From the NCBI GenBank assembly GCA_910579575.1, contig CAJTUM010000004.1:163487-227486 (forward strand): 64,000 nt of DNA, read 5' to 3'. Position numbers and translations under genes: made by a program. Below are positions 16,825 through 25,826 of the stretch, piece by piece. Under the pieces are notes generated by a model, which did no database searches, had not been told where the DNA came from, and saw only the letters and a program-made list of their open reading frames with translations. Each line of letters begins with the position of its first letter. The stretch's first letter is position 1. The DNA is from an uncultured Eubacteriales bacterium (lineage in GTDB: Bacteria > Bacillota > Clostridia > Oscillospirales > Butyricicoccaceae).

Positions 16825-16850
16825 AAAAAACCGGCCCATAGGCCGGCTTT
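16825..16850 (-). terminator. Intrinsic terminator of the SLH gene
   Basis: Minus-strand stem AAGCCGGCC / GGGCCGGTT with a 3-nt loop and six T residues, 45 nt after the stop of the SLH protein gene. Confidence 0.88.
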
Positions 16851-16894
16851 TCGCGGAAAAAGCAAGAATATTTTACTCATTCCGTTGATTTTAA

Positions 16895-19837
16895 TTATTT
16901 TTCGACGGATTGTAAAAACCGCATCAGCATAGCGGCTACTTGGGCTCGCGTGGCGTTGCCAACTGGAGCCAGCGTGTTTTCGTCCATACCGTTGATCAGG
17001 CCGGAGGCGTTGGCCCAGGCCATGGCTTCCTTGGCATAATCGCTGATCGACGCCGCGTCCGCAAAGGCAGAGAGATCCGCCTTTTTGCTCACGTCATAGC
17101 CCTTCTGCTGCGCGTAGCGATAGAGAATCACGGCGATTTGCTCTCGGGTAATGGCTCCGTTGGGGTTAAACGTGCCGTCGATATTGCCGGTCACAACGCC
17201 GCTCTCCGCAGCCCAAGCCACGGCGTCGGCATACCAGCCGCCGGAAACGTCGGAGAACTTACCTGCTCCATGGGCGGCAGGCTTGCCCTCATTGTTATAG
17301 AGGATCTGGGCCAACATCGCCCGAGAAAGGGTCTCGCCAGGGGCAAAGCTGCTTTCGCTGACGCCGTTCATCAGGCCCTTGGAAAGGACGTAATTGACCG
17401 CTTCCTCATACCAGGCCCCCGCCTGCACGTCGGCAAATTTCTCCGCCGCATTGATAGCCGGCGTCTCTGGCTGAACAGGGGTTGTGGGCGCGGTAGCGGA
17501 ACTGCCGCCGCTGGAAGAACCTGAGCCAGAAGACGAACCGGAGCCGCTTCCCGAACCAGAGCCGCTTCCCGAACCAGAGCCGCTTCCCGAACCAGAGCTG
17601 CCGCCCGAACCAGAGCTGCCGCCCGAACCAGCGCCGCCGCCGGAGCCAGAACCGCTTCCCGAGCCGGAACCAGAACCTCCGTCGCTGCCACTGTAATAAT
17701 AGGCGGCGCTGAGAGCGGAATCTACGGAGTTTTTGCTCTCCTCCACATTTTTGCTGAGAGTACGCACTGTAAAGTAATAGTATCCTTTGTCTTTTCTGTT
17801 TTGCTCCAGCAGGGCAAAGCTGGAATTGGCGATGGTCTCATGGTCCTCGTCCCAGCCGTAACCTTCTTCCGCCAGCCAGAAGAAGCCTCTTACCCGCTTC
17901 AGACCCATTGTAGAAGCGGCGCTGCCGTTATCCGCAGAATAGTAGAAATCCACGATATAGCCGCCGGCGTCCTGCTCTGTGGAAGCGTCCCATTTTGCGA
18001 CGGGCCATTCCCATTTCATGCCTGTAGGGGCGGCCAGTTGCTTTTCCGCAGGCGGACTGTAATCCCAGACGTCCGATGTAACAACGTCGCTGGAAACACA
18101 GGTTGTGTCGTCGCCGATCAGCTGGATGGTGAAATAATATTGGCCTGCGGGCAGGTCCATCGATTGGTTGTTGACAAAATCATGGTCGCTGCGGCCGTAG
18201 GAAGCGTTTGTGGAGTTTGCAATGCTATTCCAGCTGCCCGCATCCCATACCAGCGCGTCCGCCTCTTCCGCAGCGCCTTTTTTGTAAACTTTTACTGCGG
18301 TTTGATGAGCAGGTTGGGTCATATCTTCCTTCCAGGAAATCATGCCCTTGTAATCCATAGCCCCTTCGCCGTCTTTATAATATTTGTGCCAAGCCAAGTC
18401 CGCAGCCGCTTTCAGCTTAACCGTCGGTTGATCGGGATTCCCCGGTTGATCGGGATTCCCCGGTTGGTCGGGATTCTCTGCCAGCTGCGTCATGGTAAAA
18501 TCACTGAAGCTGGTAAGCACAAAGGAAACATACCACTGACCGTCTTTTTGATATTTTTCGGTAACAACGTCTTCATGCGTCCCATCTTGACGATAGTGCA
18601 GAATTCTCAAAATCCCAGGATTCATATTTTGAGGAATGGGCAGCGTGATTTTAACGGGAACTTCCAAGTTTTCTGGATCGGCGACATTCGCCAACGTCAT
18701 GGAAAAATCCACTGCCAAAACGCTATCGTACATTTCGTCTCGAATATGATTTTGTTGCGCTTTCCCAACATGCAAAGTAATATCGCCAGCGCCGTCCTGC
18801 GTATTCAGCATTGCGCCCACAATGGAGATTTTGTCCTCCGGAAAATCCGTCAATTCCGGGGAAACTTGCGCGTTCGCCGGTCCTCCTGCAATTGCTTCTA
18901 AATCCCTTAAAAGCCCGGCGGCGCCATTGACGTTTTGCAAATCGGCTTGCAGCGACTCATACAGCTTCTGCCGGCCTATTTCTTTCAACTGTTCGCGGAT
19001 ATAGTCGACGTCCGTTTCAGTGGTTAGATCATAAAGCGCGTCTAATGTATCCCTATTTTCTGCTTTTAGGTTATAGGCCTCGCTCCAAGGAGAAAACTCT
19101 CCATTTTGGGTCTGCTCAATATTGCGGCTGATCGGCTTGACGCGGAAATAATAATATCCGTCTCCCGTAATACCAATCACCACATCCCGAAGCCAAAAAT
19201 CCGCTTCGCCGCTTTTGATATCGTTGGTATTGCCAACAATCTCAATTTGACCGCCTTCGGTTTCTGAAAATCCATATTCAATGTAGTAAGCGCGAATGCG
19301 CTCGTCGTCATTCTGTTTGTCATCCCATACAGCCGCAGGCCATTCCCAATGACCTTTCTGCGGCTTTTCCAGCTGGGCCTCTGGTCTGACATACAAATAT
19401 ACGCCTTCGCCGTCCGGCATATCCTTAGAGGAAACAACCGCGCTGCTGGCATATGTTTTCTCATCGCCTATATTTTGAATCGTAAAATAATAAGACCCGC
19501 TTTCCAGGGATTCTTCATCGCCGTCAAGGGCGCGGACAATAAAATGCTCCGTCGAAAATGGACCTCTGTCGTCTGCTTCATATTCCTGCAAGGTTGAAAA
19601 CACTGGTTTTCCATTGCCTTCCCGATAGATATTAATTTCCAGCTTTCCCTGAAAAGCTCCGTCGATATCCCAAGTCATTTCGCCAGGGCCCCAAGCTCCG
19701 TCGCGGCTCCATCTCAGATTTGAGGGAGCCGCCAAGGGCGTCAAAGCCGCTCCGTCGTCGTTCGCCGCTACAGCCGGCGCTGCGGCGCTCAGCAGCAGGC
19801 ACAATGCCAATAAAACGGATAGGGTTCTTTTCGTCAT
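16895..19837 (-). CDS. SLH-domain secreted surface protein with Gly-Ser linker
   Basis: 980 residues. Signal peptide at 1 to about 24 (LLSAAAPAVAA). Several beta-rich modules follow with a repeated signature (YYFTIQNIGD, YYFRVKPISRN, YYFTIQLIGDD, YYFTVRTLSKN), suggesting fibronectin-III-like or related extracellular domains. There is a short PGNPDQ tandem repeat and a very long Gly/Ser linker, then three C-terminal SLH repeats (FADVQAGAWYEEAVNYVLSK, FSDVSGGWYADAVAWAAESG, and a third ending NATRAQVAAMLMRFLQS). The SLH part anchors it to wall polymer and the linker extends the functional part outward. Start set by AGGAGG 6 nt upstream. Its promoter region carries two near-identical 20-bp palindromes, one just before the ribosome-binding site, so it is probably repressor-controlled. 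Confidence 0.9.
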   Translation of the reverse strand: MTKRTLSVLLALCLLLSAAAPAVAANDDGAALTPLAAPSNLRWSRDGAWGPGEMTWDIDGAFQGKLEINIYREGNGKPVFSTLQEYEADDRGPFSTEHFIVRALDGDEESLESGSYYFTIQNIGDEKTYASSAVVSSKDMPDGEGVYLYVRPEAQLEKPQKGHWEWPAAVWDDKQNDDERIRAYYIEYGFSETEGGQIEIVGNTNDIKSGEADFWLRDVVIGITGDGYYYFRVKPISRNIEQTQNGEFSPWSEAYNLKAENRDTLDALYDLTTETDVDYIREQLKEIGRQKLYESLQADLQNVNGAAGLLRDLEAIAGGPANAQVSPELTDFPEDKISIVGAMLNTQDGAGDITLHVGKAQQNHIRDEMYDSVLAVDFSMTLANVADPENLEVPVKITLPIPQNMNPGILRILHYRQDGTHEDVVTEKYQKDGQWYVSFVLTSFSDFTMTQLAENPDQPGNPDQPGNPDQPTVKLKAAADLAWHKYYKDGEGAMDYKGMISWKEDMTQPAHQTAVKVYKKGAAEEADALVWDAGSWNSIANSTNASYGRSDHDFVNNQSMDLPAGQYYFTIQLIGDDTTCVSSDVVTSDVWDYSPPAEKQLAAPTGMKWEWPVAKWDASTEQDAGGYIVDFYYSADNGSAASTMGLKRVRGFFWLAEEGYGWDEDHETIANSSFALLEQNRKDKGYYYFTVRTLSKNVEESKNSVDSALSAAYYYSGSDGGSGSGSGSGSGSGGGAGSGGSSGSGGSSGSGSGSGSGSGSGSGSGSGSSSGSGSSSGGSSATAPTTPVQPETPAINAAEKFADVQAGAWYEEAVNYVLSKGLMNGVSESSFAPGETLSRAMLAQILYNNEGKPAAHGAGKFSDVSGGWYADAVAWAAESGVVTGNIDGTFNPNGAITREQIAVILYRYAQQKGYDVSKKADLSAFADAASISDYAKEAMAWANASGLINGMDENTLAPVGNATRAQVAAMLMRFLQSVEK
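17535..17680. repeat. 18-bp tandem repeat encoding the Gly-Ser linker
   Basis: Units close to CCGCTTCCCGAACCAGAG recur in tandem, with some replaced by CTGCCGCCCGAACCAGAG. The array is in frame with the SLH protein and encodes alternating Gly and Ser; copy-number change would alter linker length without a frameshift. Confidence 0.85.
18425..18476. repeat. 18-bp tandem repeat encoding PGNPDQ units
   Basis: Three copies of an 18-nt unit starting CGGTTGATCGGGATTC, in frame, giving three NPDQPG-like repeats in a Pro-rich hinge of the SLH protein. Confidence 0.85.
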
Positions 19838-19855
19838 CTTGTTCCTCCTGTTTTA

Positions 19856-19875
19856 CAAGAAAGTATACTTTCTTG
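19856..19875. promoter_or_regulatory. 20-bp perfect palindrome before the SLH ribosome-binding site
   Basis: CAAGAAAGTATACTTTCTTG is identical on both strands and ends 10 nt upstream of the AGGAGG of the SLH gene. A second copy with one changed base lies 137 bp away. Best explained as a repressor operator. Confidence 0.7.
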
Positions 19876-19929
19876 CAAAACAGGCCGGCAAAAAATTTTA
19901 TTTTAAAAAGAACAATAAATCGGGAGAAT

Positions 19930-19990
19930 ACCTATTGAAAATTTACGTATTTTATGATATTGTCTTTTCTGAACCAAAAATTCAATAGGT
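19930..19990. repeat. Inverted repeat flanking the probable SLH promoter
   Basis: ACCTATTGAA at 19930 and TTCAATAGGT at 19981 are perfect 10-bp inverted arms around a 41-bp AT-rich segment, directly next to the distal palindrome. Promoter or regulator role is inferred. Confidence 0.6.
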
Positions 19991-19992
19991 TA

Positions 19993-20012
19993 CAAGAAAG
20001 TATACTTTTTTG
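19993..20012. promoter_or_regulatory. Second copy of the 20-bp palindrome
   Basis: CAAGAAAGTATACTTTTTTG differs from the promoter-proximal copy at one base (C to T). The two sites enclose the AT-rich segment where the SLH promoter must lie, an arrangement suited to cooperative binding or looping. Confidence 0.7.
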
Positions 20013-20062
20013 CAGAAGGCTCCGCACAGAAGAACAAACGCCCAAACATTCCAACAAACACA

Positions 20063-20103
20063 AAAGTCCCCCAGCGGCCCAAAAACGGCCGCCGGGGGAC
20101 TTT
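20063..20103 (-). terminator. Strong terminator after the S41 protease operon
   Basis: Minus-strand stem AAAGTCCCCCGGCGGCC / GGCCGCTGGGGGACTTT with a short T-rich loop and trailing T residues, 44 nt past the protease stop. Confidence 0.85.
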
Positions 20104-20146
20104 CCATCTGTATTCCGCGAATCTTTCGTCGCTTTTGTTCTGTTTT

Positions 20147-21346
20147 TTAGTCTCCCAACTGCTCTTGCAGCAGGGTCAAGGCCGTTTGCAGTTGGTCGTC
20201 TTCTTCGGGGGTCAGGGTGTAGAAGTTGGCCAGCTTTTCCTCGCTGAGCTCCGCTTCCACATCCGGGGCGATGCCCACGCCGGCCAGACTGACGCCTTTG
20301 GCGGTGTAATAACGGCTGGTGGAAAGGTTCACTGCGCCGCCGCCGGAAAGGGGGATCAGGGTTTGGGCATAGCCCTTGCCCAGGGTGTGGCCGCCCACCA
20401 CCGTGGCCGCGCCGTATTCCTGGAGAGAAGCGGCAAAAAACTCCGCCGCGCTGATGGAATATTCGTTGCAGAGCACCGCCATGGGCAGCTCCACGCAAGC
20501 CTCGTTGGAGGAATAGGTGGTGCTTTGGCCTTCCTTATCGGTGATGCTGATGATAGCGCCCTTTGGCAACAACAGATCCAGCATATTCACCAATACGTCC
20601 ACAAAGCCGCCGGGGTTGAAGCGCACGTCAAAAACCAACGCCTGAGCGCCCTGGTCCAGCAGGTCCTGAAGCTTTTGCTCAAATTCCCCGTCCACATTGC
20701 GGGAGAAGGACTCAATGCGGATCAGGCCGATTTGATTCTCCAGCATTTGCGCTTTGACGCCAGGAGTCTGCACTTCTTCCCGCGTCAGGGTCAGCTTTTG
20801 GCTGACGCCCTCCCGCAAAATCGTCAATTCCACCTCTGTTCCTTGTTCGCCCTTCACACGGTCGTTCAAGTCGTCATAGGTCATATCCGCCACGCTTTGG
20901 CCGTCCACGGCGGCCAGCAGGTCCAGCACCTGAACGCCCGCCTTTTCCGCCGGCGAACCCTCGGTGACGGCAGTGATGACATAGTAGCTATCTTCTGTGC
21001 CGGCAGAGATGGTGATGCCCACGCCGGCATACACCCGTTCCCGCCGCTCCAGCAGGTCCTGGTATTCCTCTTCTGTCAAGTAGGAAGACCATTGGTCCCC
21101 CGTTCCCTGAATATAGCCCTTCAGGGCTTCGCCCATCATCATTTCTTTGTCGTATTCGCCCACAAAATACTTGTCCACCAAGTTGGCGAGTTCCTTGAAA
21201 TCCTTGTATTCCGCCTCCAACTTGTCAAAATCGCCCAGACGGGCCCTGTAATATTCCGAAGCCACATAAAAGGTGATATTGAACGTGGCCACAACGGCCA
21301 GCGCCGCCAGCATGAGAGCCGAGCCCCAGGTCGTTTTCTTTTTCAT
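20147..21346 (-). CDS. Carboxy-terminal processing protease, S41 family
   Basis: 399 residues. One N-terminal membrane anchor (ALMLAALAVVATFNITFYVA), a PDZ domain around residues 90 to 180 (YAGVGITISAGTEDSYYVIT), then the S41 catalytic core with the nucleophile in NEYSISAAEFFAASLQEYG and the lysine base in GGHTLGKGYAQT. CtpA/CtpB-type proteases cut exported proteins at the membrane exterior. It follows the murein hydrolase activator by 22 nt and completes the ftsE-ftsX-hydrolase-protease cluster common in Clostridia, so it may process cell-wall enzymes or sporulation signals. All key residues are present. Confidence 0.93.
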   Translation of the reverse strand: MKKKTTWGSALMLAALAVVATFNITFYVASEYYRARLGDFDKLEAEYKDFKELANLVDKYFVGEYDKEMMMGEALKGYIQGTGDQWSSYLTEEEYQDLLERRERVYAGVGITISAGTEDSYYVITAVTEGSPAEKAGVQVLDLLAAVDGQSVADMTYDDLNDRVKGEQGTEVELTILREGVSQKLTLTREEVQTPGVKAQMLENQIGLIRIESFSRNVDGEFEQKLQDLLDQGAQALVFDVRFNPGGFVDVLVNMLDLLLPKGAIISITDKEGQSTTYSSNEACVELPMAVLCNEYSISAAEFFAASLQEYGAATVVGGHTLGKGYAQTLIPLSGGGAVNLSTSRYYTAKGVSLAGVGIAPDVEAELSEEKLANFYTLTPEEDDQLQTALTLLQEQLGD

Positions 21347-21368
21347 CGCTTATCCCCCAGCCCGGGCC

Positions 21369-22655
21369 TTAATATAGGCCCAGGATGCTGCCGGCGTCCT
21401 GATAAGAGCCGTTGAGACGCACCTCAAAATGCAGGTGATTGCCGGTGGAATAACCGGTGGAGCCCACATAACCAATGGTATCCCCGGCGTTCACCGTGGC
21501 TCCTTTGGTCGTGCCCAATTTGCTCATATGGGCGTAAAGCGTGGTCAGGCCGCCGCCATGGTTGATAACCACATAATTGCCATAGGCTGTGCTGCGGCCG
21601 GCGATAATCACCGTGCCCGACTTGGCCGCCATGATGGTCGTGCCGTTGGGCGCCGAGATATCCACGCCCGTATGCAGCTTATACTGGCCTGTGATGGGAT
21701 GTTTGCGGTTGCCGAACCGGCTGGTCACCCTCCGGTAGCCGCTGGGCAGCGGGAAGGTATAGCCGCTGCTGGTCTGGACAGGCGCCACGCTCTGATTGCT
21801 CTGACCGCTTGAACCGCTGTTCTGAGCCGCTATGCGGGCCGCTTCTTCCTGGCGGCGGCGCTCCTGCTCGGCCAGCTCCTTGGCCATCTTGTCGATCTGA
21901 GCGTTGATATCCGCCTCTTCGTCCTCAATCTCCTGATAAGAAGCCTTCACTTCGTCGGACGCGTTTTCCAGCTCCCGCATCGCGGCAGAACGGTTTTCCA
22001 GTTGGGCGTCCAGGTCCCGTTTGGTAGCCTCCAAGCCGGCTTTGGCTTCCTCCGCCTCAGCTTGGCTGGCTTCCAGCTCCGCCTTTTTCTGAGCCACAGC
22101 CTCCTTGGCGGCCTTCAGCTTTTCAAAAAGCCCCTTATCATATTTGGCAATCTGGGAAACGATTTCATATCGAGAGAGAAAATCTGATACGCTGTCCGAG
22201 GCGAGCAGCACCTCCAAATAGCTGGCGTCTCCTTGCTCATACATCACTCGAACCCGCGTTTTGAACTTTTCGTATTGAACCTCTTCCTCTTTCTGCGCTT
22301 CTTCCAGCTCCAGCTCTTTTTGGGCGATCATGCCCTGAAGCTGCTCGATCAGCTGGTTTTGCAGGTCGATTTCCCCTTCTGTGTTGGCGATCTGTTGATC
22401 CAGAGCCTCAATCTGGCTTTTAATGGTGGCCTTGTCCCGGTCGATGCTCTCCAGCTTTTGCTGAAGCTGCTTTTTCTCCGCAGCCGATTCCTTCAGCTTC
22501 TCCTTCAAGGCGTTGATTTCCGCCTGAGACGCCGCGGCGGCGTTTGTACGAAAAAACAGGTCGGCTACCAACCCAAACAGCATAAGAAAGGCCAGCAGGC
22601 CGGCGACGGCTCCCGCCCCGATGCGAATCAACTTTCTCTTTTGCGATAATTTCAT
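21369..22655 (-). CDS. Murein hydrolase activator or peptidase, EnvC/M23 family
   Basis: 428 residues. An N-terminal membrane anchor is followed by about 230 residues of coiled coil (residues about 35 to 270), then an M23 domain with the zinc ligands HTGVD and HLHFE and the HM in LYAHM intact, so it may itself cut peptidoglycan. FtsEX-linked proteins of this build are held by FtsX through the coiled coil and activated at the septum by ATP hydrolysis in FtsE. The start at 22655 (MKLSQ) is preferred because AAAAGGA lies upstream; an earlier in-frame start adds eight residues. Lies between ftsX and the S41 protease on the same strand. Confidence 0.9.
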   Translation of the reverse strand: MKLSQKRKLIRIGAGAVAGLLAFLMLFGLVADLFFRTNAAAASQAEINALKEKLKESAAEKKQLQQKLESIDRDKATIKSQIEALDQQIANTEGEIDLQNQLIEQLQGMIAQKELELEEAQKEEEVQYEKFKTRVRVMYEQGDASYLEVLLASDSVSDFLSRYEIVSQIAKYDKGLFEKLKAAKEAVAQKKAELEASQAEAEEAKAGLEATKRDLDAQLENRSAAMRELENASDEVKASYQEIEDEEADINAQIDKMAKELAEQERRRQEEAARIAAQNSGSSGQSNQSVAPVQTSSGYTFPLPSGYRRVTSRFGNRKHPITGQYKLHTGVDISAPNGTTIMAAKSGTVIIAGRSTAYGNYVVINHGGGLTTLYAHMSKLGTTKGATVNAGDTIGYVGSTGYSTGNHLHFEVRLNGSYQDAGSILGLY

Positions 22656-22756
22656 GATTCCGTTTCCTTTTCCCCGCAAAACTCAAGGTTTCTGCGGGCC
22701 CCCTTTCATTTGATAATGTTCCAACGCTGCAAATTACCCAAACAGTCTTTTGGTTC

Positions 22757-23644
22757 TTACACCTTCAAAAATTTGCGGATGGTGGCCACGCTGCCGCCCG
22801 AGCCCAAAATCAAGCCGGCGATCAGCAGAATGCCCAGCAGAGGCAAAGACAGACCGGAAAACTCCGCCATATCCATCAAGCCGGTAGCGCCCACCAGGCC
22901 CTCGGCAATGTAATCATAAACCAGCCACTCCAAGCCGAAAGCGATCAACGCAGATATTTCTCCCAGCAACAGCCCCTCCACCACAAAGGGGGAGCGGATA
23001 AAATGGCTGGTGGCGCCCATCATGCGCATAATCGAAATTTCTTCCCGGCGGGCGAACATGGCCAGTTTTACCGTGTTGGAGATGATAAAGATGGAAACCG
23101 CCCCCAACATCGCGATCAGCGTATAACAAATGGCGTTGACCACGCTGCGCACTTTAATCAGGCTGTCGGAAAACTCTTTTTTGCTGGTGGTCTCCGCAAT
23201 GCCCGTAATGTTTTCCAGCCCCTCCACCGTCTGCTGATGCAAAGAGATATCCCGCATAGTCACGCGGTAGCCGTCCCGCAGGGGGTTGTCGTCCTCCAGC
23301 CCCTCCAAGATATAGGCGTCCTCCCCCAGCTGGTCCTTATAATCCTCCAGCGAGACTTCCTTGGGAATAAACTGCGCCTCGTCCACATTGTCCAGGGCCA
23401 GAATCTCTCCCTCCAGCTCCCGGGCTTGGGTCTGGTCATAAGAATCCTCCACCCAGACCATGATCTCGCTCTGGTTTTCCAGCTTGGCCACCTCTATGCT
23501 CAGGTTATAGGCCATCAAGCTAAAGCTGGAGGTAATCAGCAAGCAGGCTGTGATGACGGTAATGGCCGCCACAGACATCAACCGGTGGGAAAAAAAGTTG
23601 GATACCCCTTCTTTCAGATAATAACTCAAATTCCAGCGTTTCAT
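22757..23644 (-). CDS. ftsX: Cell-division ABC transporter permease FtsX
   Basis: 295 residues. One N-terminal transmembrane helix, a periplasmic-like extracellular loop at about 45 to 170, then three more helices, the FtsX layout. The start YYLKEGVSNFFSHRLMSVAA is typical for Gram-positive FtsX. It transmits FtsE ATPase state across the membrane to a cell-wall hydrolase; the EnvC-like gene directly downstream is the probable partner. Lies 78 nt after ftsE. Confidence 0.96.
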   Translation of the reverse strand: MKRWNLSYYLKEGVSNFFSHRLMSVAAITVITACLLITSSFSLMAYNLSIEVAKLENQSEIMVWVEDSYDQTQARELEGEILALDNVDEAQFIPKEVSLEDYKDQLGEDAYILEGLEDDNPLRDGYRVTMRDISLHQQTVEGLENITGIAETTSKKEFSDSLIKVRSVVNAICYTLIAMLGAVSIFIISNTVKLAMFARREEISIMRMMGATSHFIRSPFVVEGLLLGEISALIAFGLEWLVYDYIAEGLVGATGLMDMAEFSGLSLPLLGILLIAGLILGSGGSVATIRKFLKV

Positions 23645-23722
23645 TTTGCCAATACCGCCTTACATAATAATTGGGGCGCTTGAAAAAACCGCTTTATGGT
23701 CTGCGTTTCTCAAGCGCAAGGG

Positions 23723-24415
23723 TTAAATCAATTCCAAATCGTCGTAATAACCGCCGGAATGGTCTCCCACCACCCGGCCTCGGTCGATGCTGATAACCCG
23801 CTTGCCAAATTGATTCACCAAGTCTCGCTCATGAGTCACCACCAGCACAGTGGTGCCCAGGTCGTTGATTTTGCCCAGCAGCGTCATCAACTCCAGCGAA
23901 CGGGCTGGGTCCAGGTTGCCAGTGGGCTCGTCGGCGATAATCACCTTGGGGTTGTTGACCAGCGCCCGGGCGATGGCCACCCTCTGCTGCTCGCCGCCGG
24001 AAAGCTCGTCGGGATATCGGCGAGCCTTGTGCAGCACGCCCACCAGATCCAGCACATAAGGCACTCGTTTTTTGATAATGCGGGGAGGCGTCCCCACAGC
24101 CCGCATGACGAAGGCCACGTTTTCAAACACCGTCTTTTTGTCAATCAGCCGAAAATCCTGAAAAACCACGCCCACCGTCCGCCGCATATAAGGCAGCTGC
24201 TTGGTTTTGATGGTGGTCAGGTCAAAGTTATTCACATAGACCTTGCCGCTGGTGGGGCGGATTTCCCCCGTCATCAGCTTCATCATGGTGGATTTGCCCG
24301 AGCCGGAAGGGCCCACAATAAAAGCAAATTCCCCGTCCTGAATTTCCAGATTCACGCCGTTCAGCGCTTTGGTGCCGTTGTCATAAGTTTTATATGTATC
24401 GATCAGCTTAATCAT
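23723..24415 (-). CDS. ftsE: Cell-division ATP-binding protein FtsE
   Basis: 230 residues. Complete ABC ATPase: Walker A GPSGSGKST, signature LSGGEQQR, Walker B VIIADEPT, switch His in VVTHERDL. Forms the FtsEX complex that couples ATP hydrolysis to septal peptidoglycan cleavage. The start at 24415 (MIKLIDTY) follows the family alignment; the ribosome-binding site is weak. First gene of the ftsE-ftsX-hydrolase-protease run, 109 nt after the CdaR-type regulator. Confidence 0.96.
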   Translation of the reverse strand: MIKLIDTYKTYDNGTKALNGVNLEIQDGEFAFIVGPSGSGKSTMMKLMTGEIRPTSGKVYVNNFDLTTIKTKQLPYMRRTVGVVFQDFRLIDKKTVFENVAFVMRAVGTPPRIIKKRVPYVLDLVGVLHKARRYPDELSGGEQQRVAIARALVNNPKVIIADEPTGNLDPARSLELMTLLGKINDLGTTVLVVTHERDLVNQFGKRVISIDRGRVVGDHSGGYYDDLELI

Positions 24416-24524
24416 GGTTTCGGCAGCCGCCCCTTCCCGCAAATTTCGCCGACCCTGCAAAAACAAGGGCCGGACAAAATGGAAACAGACCATCGCGCCC
24501 TTTCTGGCAAAGGGCCGCAATGAT

Positions 24525-25610
24525 CTACAGCATCAATTCTCTCGATTTTAAATATTGCTTGACCATCAGCGCCACCTTGAGCACAATGGCGTTGTCAAAT
24601 TCCCGCAGATCCAATCCGGTGAGCTTTTTGATCTTATCCAGCCGGTAAACCAGGGTATTCCGGTGAACAAACAGCTTGCGGGAGGTTTCCGACACATTCA
24701 GATTGTTTTCAAAAAACTTGTGGATGGTGAACAGCGTTTCCTCGTCCAGCGATTCGATGGAGCCTTTTTTGAAAACCTCAGACAAAAACATCTCGCACAA
24801 AGTGGTAGGCAGCTGATAAATCAACCGGCCGATGCCCAGATTTTCAAAATTCATAATGGTTTTTTCTTCGCTGAACACATGGCCCACGTCCACGGCGATC
24901 TGGGCCTCTTTGAAAGACCGGGCCACGTCCTTCAGCTGGTTGACCACAGAGCCCACGCCGATCACATGAGGAATGCCCACTTCCTCGTCCAGCGCTCGGT
25001 CGATCTGCTCGGCCACCCGAGCCGTCTCGCGGCTGTCGCCGGTTTTCAGCTCTTTAATCAAAGCGATTTCGCTTTCGCTGATGGTGACGACAAAATCCTT
25101 CTGCCTGTCCGGAAAAAGCTGCGCCAAGGTTTCCGTCACAGCGGCGTCCTGCCTGTCCTCCAAGCGGACGCTGTAGACCGCGCGCTTGCATTCGCTGACA
25201 AAGTGCATCTCTCGGGATTTGATGTAGATGTCCCCGGGCAAGATATTGTCCAGAATGATTTTTTTGACAAAAGCCACCTTATCATGCTTTTCGTCATACT
25301 GGGTTTTGCTGTTTTTGATGGCCACGGCGGTGAGTCCGCACACCAGAGAAGCCTGTTCGCTGACGCTGCCGGCGAACACCGCGTTTTCCCCGCCGCCTTC
25401 AAAACCTCCCACCAAGCAGAAGGTATATCCGCCGGTCTGCAATTCCTCCAGCCCGGTTTTGAAAAATTCCGCGGCGGCTTCAATGCTTTCCCCGATAAAC
25501 TTCAGCTCGGTGCAGGCGGTAATCACACCTGTATTATCCACTACGCCCAGGATAAAATCAACCTTGTCTTTTACCTCAAGCAATATGCTCTGAAACAGAC
25601 GAGCCGCCAT
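24525..25610 (-). CDS. CdaR/PucR-family transcriptional regulator
   Basis: 361 residues. The C-terminal PucR-type helix-turn-helix is clear (HKFFENNLNVSETSRKLFVH, then RNTLVYRLDKIKKLTGLDLR), with the CdaR GGDEF-like middle domain before it. The N-terminal 120 residues are a sensor-like domain of unknown ligand. CdaR relatives activate sugar-acid or carbon-source genes, but no such genes lie next to it. It has its own sigmaA promoter and precedes ftsE on the same strand. Target unknown. Confidence 0.87.
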   Translation of the reverse strand: MAARLFQSILLEVKDKVDFILGVVDNTGVITACTELKFIGESIEAAAEFFKTGLEELQTGGYTFCLVGGFEGGGENAVFAGSVSEQASLVCGLTAVAIKNSKTQYDEKHDKVAFVKKIILDNILPGDIYIKSREMHFVSECKRAVYSVRLEDRQDAAVTETLAQLFPDRQKDFVVTISESEIALIKELKTGDSRETARVAEQIDRALDEEVGIPHVIGVGSVVNQLKDVARSFKEAQIAVDVGHVFSEEKTIMNFENLGIGRLIYQLPTTLCEMFLSEVFKKGSIESLDEETLFTIHKFFENNLNVSETSRKLFVHRNTLVYRLDKIKKLTGLDLREFDNAIVLKVALMVKQYLKSRELML

Positions 25611-25663
25611 GTGAAAACCACCCTTTGTCTAAAATAAATAAATTTCGGGCACACTCTATGTTT

Positions 25664-25692
25664 ATTTTAACGGTTTTTTTGATGAATTTCAA
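25664..25692 (-). promoter_or_regulatory. SigmaA-type promoter of the CdaR-type regulator
   Basis: Minus strand: TTGAAA, 17 nt, TAAAAT, 54 nt before the start codon at 25610. Confidence 0.75.
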
Positions 25693-25793
25693 CAATTATT
25701 TGCGCGGAAATTTATAAACTTTGCGCATAGGAGCCAATTTATGGTTAATTCTTGTTTTCAATTTGATGGAAAAACTTTTTTTCAGAACCTTTG

Positions 25794-25820
25794 AAAAAAA
25801 GCGGGCGCCGCTGCGCCCGC
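25794..25820 (-). terminator. Intrinsic terminator
   Basis: Minus-strand stem GCGGGCGC / GCGCCCGC with a 4-nt loop followed by seven T residues, directly after the stop of the DUF4830 gene. Confidence 0.88.
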
Positions 25821-25826
25821 CCTGCT

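Noticed and set aside
17371..17696. Small open frames with Ala/Arg or Pro/Glu repeats near the Gly-Ser linker
   Set aside because: They are other-frame readings of the 18-bp minisatellite that encodes the SLH protein linker.
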